Below are positions 11,808 through 21,284 of a DNA stretch of 64,000 nt, in pieces. The position numbers were made by a program, and so were the translations under genes. Source of the DNA: Plantago ovata (Eukaryota; Streptophyta; Magnoliopsida; Lamiales; Plantaginaceae); the NCBI GenBank assembly GCA_028274465.1, contig CM051456.1:88460753-88524752 (forward strand), given 5' to 3'. Under the pieces are notes generated by a model. The model had not been told where the DNA came from. It searched no databases and saw nothing but the letters and a program-made list of their open reading frames with translations. Numbering within the stretch: the stretch's first letter is position 1; the number at the start of each line of letters is the position of its first letter.

Positions 11808-12968
11808 CCGCGTCTTTTGCTGGAAATTCTTTGTCGTGAACTATATTTATCTTGTCATGACTAGGGGGAGGAGAGTCACTGTCAGAATCATCATTTAGTT
11901 CAATTGACTTGATTTGCCTAGCATCAGATTCAGTTCTTTGCTCATGTATGATTAGCTTTTTCATACATTCTGATATTTCTTCTTCAGCAGGCACTCCTTG
12001 TGACTTTTCGTAGAATACAACATGCACTGATTCTTCAATCTTTTGTGCCTTTTTGTTGTAAACTCTATAAACTTTACTATGCAAGGAGTAGCCGAGAAAT
12101 ATCGCTTCGTCTGCCTTTGGTTGAAATGTTCTTAGGTATTCTCTACCATTGTTAAGAAAACACTTGCAACCAAATACTCTTAGATGAGTGATGTTAGGAG
12201 GTCTTCCAACAAACAATTCATAAGGAGTTTTGTTGTATTCCTTAGTAATCAAACATCTGTTTTGAGTATAACAGGCGGTATTAATCGCTTCAACCCAGTA
12301 AGCCTCACTTATTTCAGTGTCAGCAAGCATTGTTCTTGCGGCTTCTTTCAGGGTACGATTCTTCCGTTCAGCAACACCGTTTTGCTGTGGTGTTCTTACT
12401 GAGGATAACTGATGTTGAATACCTTTGGAGGTACAATATTCAGTTATGTACTGGTTTACAAACTCAGTACCATGGTCTGTCCTTATGACTTTTACCTTGT
12501 CATTTTTCATGACTTCAAGCTTATTCAGCAAGTTAGGTATTTCAGTCTTGGTTTCAGATTTGTGCTTGATGAATACTACCCAGTGAATCTTGAATAGTCA
12601 TCTACCACGACTAGACCATACTTCTTACCAGCATAGCTTGTTGAAGAAGATTCAAACAAGTCCATGTGTAAGAGTTGTAAAGGTTTTGTAGTTGACGGTA
12701 CTGCCTTGTTCTTGAAAGAAGATTTGGTTTGCTTTCCTTGCTGACATGCATTGCAAACACCATCCTTCTTAAAAGTAACCCTAGGTAATCCAACTACAAG
12801 TGCCTTTTTAGACAGCTTATTCAGCGTCTTGAAGTTTAGATGACTTGTTCGTTTATGCCATAACCATGCTTTTTCAGCAAGGCAATCATGATCTGAGACA
12901 AGGCATTTTTCAACGTTGCTGAAACACCAATCAACGGTGTACAAGCCTCCTGATCTTCTTGCAATCAT
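11764..12968 (-). pseudogene. Copia integrase with GAG-pre-integrase zinc domain, copy 1
   Basis: The zinc domain shows WHKRTSHLNFKTL followed by CNACQQGKQTKSSF, an HHCC arrangement. The core follows: LLHMDLFESSS with the first Asp, VDDYSRFTG, then a frame change near 12570. After it come RTDHGTEF with the second Asp and PQQNGVAERKNRTL with the catalytic Glu. The tail contains LRVFGCKCF and a segment for host-range or tethering that is not conserved. Upstream, toward the gap, the end of the protease linker is seen in another frame. Gag and protease are not present because of the N run. Confidence 0.85.
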
Positions 12969-13086
12969 TATACCTTTTTAGTCTCGAAATCTATAAGTTT
13001 ACATTCATCACTTTTTGATTTCGATGAAGTATCCTTGTCAGCAACTGACTCATGCTGAAAAGGTTAAACTTAAGATTTTTACATAA

Positions 13087-13186
13087 NNNNNNNNNNNNNN
13101 NNNNNNNNNNNNNNNNNNNNNNNNNNNNNNNNNNNNNNNNNNNNNNNNNNNNNNNNNNNNNNNNNNNNNNNNNNNNNNNNNNNNNN
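13087..13186. other. Assembly gap, exactly 100 N
   Basis: A run of exactly 100 N, a conventional placeholder for a gap of unknown length. From what stands on either side, the missing DNA should hold gag, protease, the PBS and about 1.3 kb of the 5' LTR of the first Sire-type element, so the real length is probably several kilobases. Confidence 0.95.
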
Positions 13187-13502
13187 CGAATTCTTCAAGT
13201 CTTCAGATCTTTGATAAACTTCAAGATTCTGAGCGGTTTCTAAATGCTTCAATAGTTTGTTTGTAAAAACAAAGTACATCGTCAGCAAATGCTTCAATAG
13301 GTTATTTTCTTTTCAGAAAATAAGATACATCATAAGCGGTAAAAACCAACCTATCTAGCACCTAATCTAAGTCTTCAGCAAACGTTCCTCTTTTACAATG
13401 TCCTTAAAATTCTAAATTCCTATGGACCTTAAGAGTACTAGTTACTGGACTTTCCTTAATTTAGCATGGTTAATTGCTCATCAAAATTACAGATTCCTAA
13501 CA
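13187..13502 (-). repeat. 5' LTR of Sire-type copy 1, part left after the gap
   Basis: The 316 bases match the LTR at 3194-3509 except for about three substitutions and one missing base near the end. The outer terminus TTCCTAACA is intact and followed by the AATGT target duplication at 13503-13507. Confidence 0.9.
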
Positions 13503-13507
13503 AATGT

Positions 13508-14951
13508 TTATATGAAGCACTTGACAATATATTCAACTGACTGATGAAAAACACCAATTAACATGCGAAAAAAATGGATTGCTGATTTTGAAGTTAAATG
13601 TTTCCAACCTCTAGAGATGTATCTGATGGTTCTTAACTCATCGGAAGAATACTTTTCGTATGTATAATATAGTTCAATTCAAAACTATTAATTGCATAAC
13701 TACAAAAACTATATACATTTATAGCACACCATTTATATTAAGTTTAATTACTCAATTAGTTATTCTTTTTATTACGTTTGAAGTCATAATGTGAAGATTA
13801 TATATTCACTCCATTTATTTCAATATATTATTTAATAAAACAATAATATTTTACGAGATTACACTTCACACGCGTACGCGGTTCCTAGTACTTTATAAGC
13901 TTCAGTACCTAAATAACGTAAATATAATCTTAAATAGAATGTTGTGACCATTTCTCAAATAATCATCTAATGTGTATCTAACTTGGTAAGTTTAACCAAT
14001 TCGTGTGCACAGGTCTAACTTAATTTGAACAATAACTTGATTAATTTATCATCCGACTTAAATACTTAAACTAATTAAACTTACCTAGTAATAGTTAAAA
14101 CTAATCTAACTTCAGTTTGGTTGATTAATTATGGATGAGTCACGTAGCTATATTAACCTGTGCTAATTTTATCTATTACTTTGATTATTGTGAACACATA
14201 CATTGTGGTTTATATCTCAGGGAATTGAAAGGTAATATTGAGGTTACAGGAATGGAATATTGTGCAACGGACTCAGACTACATGCCATTCCAATTCTATT
14301 CTTCAACAGGCCTCAATTTAAATATCTACACACATATCATACATATCATACATGTCATATGGTGGTGCGTACCACAAAGTTACAATTTCCACTTGACAAT
14401 ATAATAAAAGTGTTCATTGGATTATTAACATTCTTGCACGATAACAGTGTCTAGAACATATTGAATAGATGCCTAAACATTTAATTTAAATCTTGAAAAT
14501 TAAACCCTCCATCGATGATACAACTTAATGTGCTTGTTTAGGTCCTGATAATTAGTTTGACGACAAAAGTAAAGAACTACTAAATTTTATGTGATCGAGT
14601 CATACTTCACTTGTAATTGTATTAGCTAGGAAATGTAAACAGAGTTAAACCTTCGGAAAAGCTAGCGGTCGGATTTGATCGGTGGTTGTAAGGTGATATA
14701 TTTTGCTTTCATGGACATCATGGCCTAGTGCCGAAGCTACTGCTCGATCGAGCTATCACCATGTCTCCATTTCTTGTGCAATGATCGTCCTGTAATTCGA
14801 ATCTCCTACGTACCGCCACGATCCTGCAAAGCAACGTCAACTGGTTGGTATGAGTTCTCCACCGCTCCTTCTATGTCTATCCATGTAATGAGTGGCTTCG
14901 GTTATTTGGTACCATAATATCCAAACGTGTAGAACTTTAGATTGATGAATG
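13508..14951. other. Intergenic, no gene seen
   Basis: AT-rich sequence without a convincing reading frame, splice pattern or repeat. A TACACACGTACGCGG-like patch lies near 13870 and short ACATATCAT repeats near 14330. This is the original host DNA between two retrotransposon insertions. Confidence 0.5.
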
Positions 14952-14956
14952 ATTAG
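14952..14956. repeat. Target-site duplication ATTAG of the gypsy element
   Basis: ATTAG precedes the LTR terminus TGTTGATGGG at 14957 and is found again at 28675-28679, after the far LTR. For the match to be perfect the far LTR must end after a duplicated ATTAACA, at 28674. Confidence 0.75.
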
Positions 14957-15201
14957 TGTTGATGGGTAAATTATCAAGTCCTTCTAATACGTTGTAAAGC
15001 GTTCCTCTTAACTTCAGCCTCCTTCTATTGCAAGTGATGTCCTGAGAATAACTTGAGGGGGAGATTAGTAACTGTTTTCCGGTTTGTCTAGTGATCAAAC
15101 CGGGTAATCGACTTTACGGTTAGAGGGTTGAAAACCACTCTAGTATATATAGTATAAAGTAGGTTAGATATTGATTAACTTTAGAGTTGAATGGTGTCCT
15201 C

Positions 15202-15209
15202 TATTTATA
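15202..15209 (-). promoter_or_regulatory. LTR TATA box of the gypsy element
   Basis: On the minus strand TATAAATA followed by GAGG. The same box is conserved in the other LTR at 28110-28117. A start of transcription about 30 bases downstream, near 15175, would place the CCGAC cluster in U3. Confidence 0.6.
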
Positions 15210-15398
15210 GTGTTTCCCAAATAGTGATAGGACTCTTGGGATTGCGCCAAGTGTACGGCTATGATTGAATCTCAAGGCTAAAAGCCCATTAGCTTGCTTA
15301 ATGGGCCTGGCCCACGTACCAAATTAGGGTTTCTTCACGGCCAAGTAGGTAATTTCACGCTTTCAGGAACGTTCCAGGATTCGGTCCCGTTCCTGCGT

Positions 15399-15696
15399 CC
15401 GACAAGGTGTCCGATACACGGCCCGACGTTCGAGGTACCGTCCGATATCCGGTCCGATATCATGTGGCCTTGTTCACTTTAGATGGGCCATGTAGAAACT
15501 TTCGTAGGATCCGACCAAATCGTGACTCGCGCGTCTCGTTCGATACCAAGTTATGTGTCGGACATATATCTTGAGGTATCAGACTTGAGATTTCGCCCGT
15601 CGTCCTTGGAGATTCTCGCGCTATATGTCGGACCCGGGTTCCTAGTAACACCTTTCTGGGAGTGATCTTTTTGTCGGACTAGGGCTTATATGTCGG
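15399..15696 (-). promoter_or_regulatory. Cluster of seven CCGAC cores in LTR U3
   Basis: CCGAC or GTCGG is seen at 15399, 15423, 15511, 15557, 15627, 15673 and 15692; six of the seven are kept in the other LTR. CCGAC is the core bound by CBF/DREB factors in plant cold and drought responses. The base before the core is T or C, not the A or G of the best-known sites, so binding is only a possibility. Confidence 0.4.
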
Positions 15697-15771
15697 ACAT
15701 GTGTGCCCTAGCCGCCGAGGTAAGTCGTCCCTTAGTTCGTACCGCGAACCGGACATAATCCAACATTAACA

Positions 15772-15787
15772 TATGTCCCCCTAGTTT
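15772..15787 (-). promoter_or_regulatory. Polypurine tract of the gypsy element
   Basis: On the minus strand GGAAACTAGGGGGACATA ends directly at the 3' LTR (TGTTAATG). Position and composition fit the plus-strand primer site. Confidence 0.8.
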
Positions 15788-16319
15788 CCAAGTATCTTGG
15801 AACAAGATAGTTGCGTAACTATCAGTATAGTCCGAGTCCCCTGCGAGTCGTACTATTATTTGTGGTCGAAAATTTTCTAAGTTTCCATCCGAGTTCGTTA
15901 GTACTCCAACCCTCCTCTTTTCATTCCATTCCCCCCCTCCCCTTTTTATAGTCCGAGTAATATAACACTCGGATTATAAAAAGGAGATATTTTGAAATTT
16001 GAAATGTCAAGATCCGGATTTTAGTATTACTTCTCTCGTCCGACTTAGGGCTTTCTCCAATCCGAGTAAGTCATCAATTTGCTCGACTTGATAAGCTTTT
16101 TCTCAAGTTTACTTCCGAGTGTAGTAGCTTCTTTGTCCGAGTAAGCCATATCAGTTATTAGCGACCTTGAAATAGCGACGTTTGTCTCGATTTTCGCGAA
16201 GTTTGGGGTCAAACTGTCTTTTCATCAGAACTTTTAATCTGGACCGTTGATTCCGACTCATCTATCGGTCAAGATGATTGCTGACGTCAGCGACGGTTCG
16301 TATTCCGGGGTTGCCCTTC

Positions 16320-16327
16320 TATAAATA
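16320..16327 (+). promoter_or_regulatory. TATA box of the antisense gene
   Basis: TATAAATAGGGG on the plus strand, with a pyrimidine/CA-rich initiation region about 25-35 bases further (16345-16375). It lies 342 bases before the ATG at 16662. It is separate from the LTR promoter and points the opposite way to gag-pol. Confidence 0.6.
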
Positions 16328-16465
16328 GGGGTTGATAAGCTCATTTCTTCACTTTTCGCAAACTGCAAAATTTCTCTCACTAGAAATTTGCTCCCGGTCC
16401 GATAAACGCGTCCGATACTCGTCCGAGTTCTGCATCCAGATTCCAACTTTCAACCTTTTTTCCAA

Positions 16466-16660
16466 GTAAGTTTCTTCTCGAATGCTGCTGCTTTTACTTT
16501 GCGTATTTTTTCTTTTTTATCTTCCCCTTTTTCTTCTTTCCCCTTCCTCACAACGTGCTCTTTAACACTTCGAGGACTTAACAAAAAATACTAAAATAAC
16601 CTCTCGGACGAAACCAGCCAATTATCTGATATTTTGTTCTATTTCTTCCTCCCTTCCTAG
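16466..16660 (+). other. Probable 5' UTR intron of the antisense gene
   Basis: A GTAAGT donor at 16466 and a pyrimidine-rich TTCTTCCTCCCTTCCTAG acceptor ending at 16660 enclose 195 T-rich bases; the ATG follows the acceptor by one base. 5' UTR introns are common in plant genes. This one is a prediction from splice signals only. Confidence 0.55.
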
Positions 16661-16661
16661 G

Positions 16662-19600
16662 ATGTCCGAGAGAAGAAACGCGAACGAGTCAACTAGGTCA
16701 GAGAACGTCGACATGTCGGATATCGACATGGTTGACCTATCTTTCCTCGATGAAGGCTATGTCGCGCCTCCATCTGCTAATCTGCCCTGCAGTTCGGCTC
16801 CGATGCCCGAGCTTGTTAAATCGGATGGGCACCTTACCGATGCGTCCGAGGAGGATGAGCTGGGTATTAATCGCCCAGATCGTCGTGACATTCTGAGCCG
16901 GAGACAAGAACTTCCGGTTAGATCTCCTTCCACGGTTCCAGCTCCCCCTACAAGAATTCCTCACGATATTATGATGGAGGCGGCGCGAGTCGCCGGGCAT
17001 GCTTATCGGACCTCTGAGCGGGTTCCTATGCCGCGCTCCCCTGAAATTACAGAACTTTTCAGCGACTCGGAGGGTTCTCCGAAAGCCTTGGAGATACCGG
17101 GTCTGACTGACCCGACAGTGGTCCGATCTGTGAAACCTGTGAGCAGCGTTCTCCCAAAAGGTTTCAGATCTCAGACCGTCCTAGAGAGTTCTGAAGATGA
17201 CGAGACACTGGCGAGCCGATCAAAGTGGGCTCCGAGTTCCTTAGGTGTCGGGCAGTCAAACCGGGCCGATTCTTCTATCGGCGATGGAACTGTGCCTCGA
17301 GACTTGATTGGACCGGATCTCATCCCCGGCCATCAAGGTGAGGACGAGGATGATGATGAATATGATGACGACGACGAGGCCGAGGAGGACGAAGAAGGGC
17401 CGATACAAGATGTTCCCCCCGTTGGAGTTGAGCTCGACGCCCAAGGCCGGGTCATCAAAAGAACTAAGCGTGGGGAATTAAAAGGCACCGAGGCGAGGCG
17501 AAATAAATTCCCTCGGCCTGTTTCTGCTGTAACTCACCCGGACGCGAACGGCGAGTTAAATGAACTTGGGACAACTCCTACCTATGCTTCGACCGTCCAT
17601 GAGTCCGAGCTTAATCGGATCCGCTATGAATACTCAATACCGGACTCACTCGAGATCGTGGCACCCGATACCAAATACGCCTTTTATAATCCTCCCGCCG
17701 GCTACATGTCAGTGCATCTGATGTCACTTGAGCGAGGGTGGCGAGTACCCTATCATGAGTGTTTTAATGATATCTTTAACGCTCTCGGGTTTAGTCCGTA
17801 CCAGCTCATCCCGAGTACTTTAGGCACGTTGATGTGTTTCGGGGTTTTCTGCCACATTCGAGGAGTGGAGATTAACTTCCGAAACTTCAACCAAATATTC
17901 CGAGTTGCCATGAGCCCAGGCAACGACGATTTCTACTTTTTCAAGGCTCGCGCGGGGTTTGCATTTATCCTCGACGCCCCTTCTTCGGCCGGTTGTAAGT
18001 GGTGGAACCGGTACATTTTTGTAAGAAAATTAAGGACTGCCGGGATGTCGGATGATGAGGCCGCAACTCTGTCGGACTGGGGCTTTCCCAAAAAGTTCTT
18101 TCAGGGTATGTATACGGACTCGCGACCTCTTCTCAATCGTCTCGACAACTGGGTCGCCGAGTTTAAAAAGGAGAATAAGGCCAACTCCATCCGATACTAT
18201 TATTACGGTCTGATTCTTCAACCGTTACCCTATCTCGCCGGTCTGACTGGTCCGGTTAAAACTGGTGTTAGTACCAGTTTTGGTAAGTCTAAGTCTTTCT
18301 TTTTTTTTTTTTTTTTTTTTACAAGTTTCTCTGCTATATTCTTCTCGGAACGTTTCGCATATCGGACTAACTTTCTTTGTTTTCTTTGCAGACTTTTGGC
18401 TTAAGTACATCATGGGACGTATCGCTGCTGCATCTCGGGCTAATAGGGAAAAGCAGAGACAAATGGTTGAAGAAAACTTGCTAAAACAGCAAGTGCAAAC
18501 TCCTACTTTCCTCCCCGGCCTCTCTAATCCCAAGAATGCGGCCGACTACCATGAGCTAGAAAAGGAGTCCAAGAAGGAGGGGACCTCCATGCCCGCCATT
18601 CCAACTCCGAGGCCTAATGTCGGCCAGGCTAAGGGGCAGCAAGCTCCAACTCCCTCTGCTCAACAGGGAAAAAAGCGAGCTGATCCGAAAGGAAAGAGGG
18701 TTGCCTCAGACCCGGTTGAAGTGGATGGTAGCAGTCCGTAGAGGAAGAAGGCCCGGGCTGATGAGCTCGAGTTTGTCGATCTCGTGACAAAGGAGGGCCG
18801 AGATGCTGAGGTCTCGCGCCTCATGTCCATGGATGAGTACGACCGTTCTCATGCCCTCGGACAGATAAACCGACAGGTAGTTGCTTTTTTTTTTTTTCAA
18901 TCTTTTACAAGTTCTTTGTCATCTCTTTTTCAGTATTCTAACTTGTTTCTTTTCCTTTGTAGCTCAACTTCTTCGTCCGAGCGATCAACGACCTGGCTGA
19001 TAAAAGGTTTGAATCCGAGTCTCGGACCAAGGAGCTTGAAAAGAAGGCCGAGATGGCGGCCTCTAAGGTCGAGACGTTGGAGGCCGAGATCCGTATGCTT
19101 CGGAGCAAGAACTCGGACATGGCAAAGAAAGTGAGCGCGGAGGCCGCAAAGCACCGGTCTTTCAAAGATTCGTTCTTTGGAATCGGGGCTACTCTGCATC
19201 GCTTCCGGGAGAAGATGGTGGAAAAACTAAGATTTGCCCTAGTTGAGGCGGTCGAGGACTTCTATGCCTCGGTCTCCTATTTATTCGGAAAGCAACAGGC
19301 GCAGGAAGAAGGTCGCGAGGAGGGCTTCAGGTCATGTCTCGGGCAGATGATACGACTCGGGTACGTCAAAGAGGGCCTGACTCTCAATCCTAACAACCTC
19401 TCGGCCGCCAAGCTTGACGATACCAAAAGGGGTGACTTCTCTGACTACCCAGACCGGGACATCACTGATGAGCAGATTGAAGGGGACGAGTTTGGCGCCG
19501 TTGTTTCGAAAGACGATCCAAACTTCCCAGTGCGACCTGACTCTTACCCGACTTGGTTTCCTGAAGTCTTGAGAAGTGGTCTACTCGCTCCGTTCAAAGC

Positions 19601-19865
19601 GAACGAGGCTTGGAACTGCAATTTCGTAACTCTTCCGGGACCTGTTGTCGGACGGGCTTGCGCTTTCGTCGAGCCGAAGGTCTGCCAATACCGCGCCCGA
19701 CTGATTAAGGAGGCCGAGTCAATTAAAGCCAGCGGAGACCCACGAGAACTTACAGCCATTGTTCAGGCTCTTGACTCCAGACTCTTTCCTCTTCAAACTC
19801 CAGTCGAAGCCCCAGGCTCTAGTTCCAGCTCAACCGCTCACGTCCCAGAAGTTGAAGAGATTTAA
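16662..19865 (+). pseudogene. Antisense three-exon gene of a Tat-lineage gypsy element (Transposase_28-like)
   Basis: Exons are 16662-18282, 18392-18876 and 18963-19865. Introns of 109 and 86 bases are T-rich with GTAAGT/TTTGCAG and GTAGTT/TTTGTAG borders, and both keep the frame (phases 1 and 0). The joined frame has 1,002 codons. The first 200 residues are acidic and serine-rich, with an Asp/Glu run near 17340-17400. A globular part from about residue 310 to 530 (VHESELNRIRYEYSIP onward, then LGFSPYQLIPSTLG and FRNFNQIF) resembles the 'putative gypsy type transposon' family PF04195. Exon 3 starts with a coiled coil (LEKKAEMAASKVETLEAE). One stop, TAG at 18739-18741 (codon 657, probably once CAG), truncates this copy. 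Antisense ORFs of this kind are known in Tat elements; their function is not known to me. The GC-rich codon use differs from gag-pol. Confidence 0.8.
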
Positions 19866-21284
19866 AGGCCGGGTATTCCCGAGTAACGTTGTATCTCGAT
19901 ACATTTAAAACAATTTTTATCTTATGCACAAGTGTTTTTCATTCGGCCTCTGGCAGCACATGTATCTCGGATAATGCCTTTGTATTTTGCTCGTACTTTT
20001 ATTTAAACAATGTCGAATGATTTGTGTGCTTCATCATTCTTCAGTAAAAATAACCAAGTGTTTACATCTCGGAATATTTTTATGTGTAGTAGTGATTTAA
20101 CTCGTACAACAACTTTTTCTTATAAAGTTTAAAGTTGTACAAATTAAAGGTTTGCTCACTAAAAATAGTTCCGAGCATATCATATCTCGACCTTATCAAA
20201 TGTTTTTGTAAAATTAAAATTTCACAAGTTAATAATTTTCTCAATAGATTATGTTCCGAAGCAATTATATCTCGGAACTTGTCAAGTGTTTTTGTAAAAA
20301 TTGAAATTTCACAAATTTAACTTTTAATTCGAGAAATCTATTCCGAGGAGATTTTATCTCGGAACAATCATGTGATCTTGTAAATTTGAAATTTTACAAG
20401 TCTAACTTTTTTAATCTGTAAAAAGCTATTCCGAGAAAATTTCATCTTGGAATTATCACGTGCTCTTGTAAATTTAAAATTTTACAAGTCTAACTTTTTA
20501 ATCTGTAAAAAGCTATTCCGAGGAAATTTCATCTCGGAACTATCACGTGCTCTTATAAATTTAAAATTATACAAGTCTAACTTTTTAATCTGTAAAAAGC
20601 TATTCCGAGGAAATTTCATCTCGGAACTGTCACGTGCTCTTGTAAATTTGAAATTTTACAAGTTAGTAACTTTATTCCGCAAGAAGCTGTTCCGGGGAGA
20701 TTTTTATCTCGGAGCTGTTACAAGTTCACTTTGTAAATTTGAAATCTTTACAAGTGTTAGTAATTCGCTTTTTGCGGAATTCTTTCTCGGAAGTCAATGT
20801 GTCGGATGCGCCACGTGCTCTTCTTTTTGAGCCTGTGATTCGCTAGTTTTCGTACTCGGACTCTATAGGTCCAAGAACGAATTTTTAACATTTTTAGACC
20901 TTCCGAGATGTTTGTTTCTTGGAATAAAAAGTTGAGTCTTTTAATTTTTCAACTTTTTCTCGACTTTAAACTCTCGTCCTCGAGTTTTGCATGTTCAGGA
21001 TTCCTTCCGTTTCTGCTTTCTTCTCTCTATTCTTCTTTTAGTGTTCTATCCTTTCTTCGGTTCTTTAACCCTCCTAAACCTTAGCGGTCTGTTGAGTCTT
21101 ATAAGAATAAAATAAATCATGCGAGACTTATGAAATCCTAGAAGGAACCTTAACAAGCTTCATTGTACCAATTTGACGGAAATTCGAATACAACTGCGAC
21201 AGTGGGCTTTATAGCCGATTACAGACAAGATAAAAGTCCTTAAACAAAATAAACTGAATTAAGATGCTTGACCATAATTTCCCC
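19866..21284. other. Convergent region between antisense gene and pol
   Basis: Both transcription units, the antisense gene on the plus strand and integrase on the minus strand, end here. No reading frame is supported. The middle part is an 87-bp tandem array, described separately. The remainder is T-rich with scattered TCTCGGA motifs. Confidence 0.6.
20160..20785 (+). repeat. 87-bp tandem repeat with two inverted repeats per unit
   Basis: Unit starts (TTCCG) are seen at 20341, 20429, 20516, 20603 and 20690, giving periods of 88, 87, 87 and 87; older, more diverged units precede them from about 20160. Each unit holds CCGAGGAAATTTCATCTCGG, whose ends CCGAG/CTCGG pair, and a CTTGTAAATTT...AAATTTTACAAG palindrome. 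RNA from either strand could therefore form two hairpins per unit. Confidence 0.85.

Larger units (their letters stand above)
1909..13502 (-). mobile_element. Sire-type Ty1/copia retrotransposon with env-like ORF, copy 1
   Basis: The element is read on the minus strand. Plus-strand order is 3' LTR (1909-3509), polypurine tract, env-like ORF (3775-9026), RNase H, RT, integrase (9969-12968), an assembly gap, and the inner remainder of the 5' LTR (13187-13502). Integrase before RT is the Ty1/copia order; a long extra ORF between pol and the 3' LTR is typical of the Sire/Maximus lineage. Gag, protease, PBS and most of the 5' LTR are lost in the 100-N gap. The 316 bases present in both LTRs differ by about three substitutions and one deleted base, so the insertion is fairly young, yet pol and the env-like ORF carry many frameshifts and stops. 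Confidence 0.9.
14957..15771 (-). repeat. 3' LTR of the gypsy element
   Basis: The LTR is 815 bp with termini TGTTAATGTTGG...CCATCAACA in its own orientation. On the minus strand a TATAAATAGAGG promoter box lies at 15202-15209. Upstream of it, in the U3 part, CCGAC or its complement occurs seven times between 15399 and 15696. Confidence 0.9.

Noticed and set aside
18265..18741. A separate gene starting at 18265
   Set aside because: Its first part is intron sequence (T run). The frame is exon 2 of the antisense gene, joined to exon 1 through the GT-AG intron at 18283-18391.
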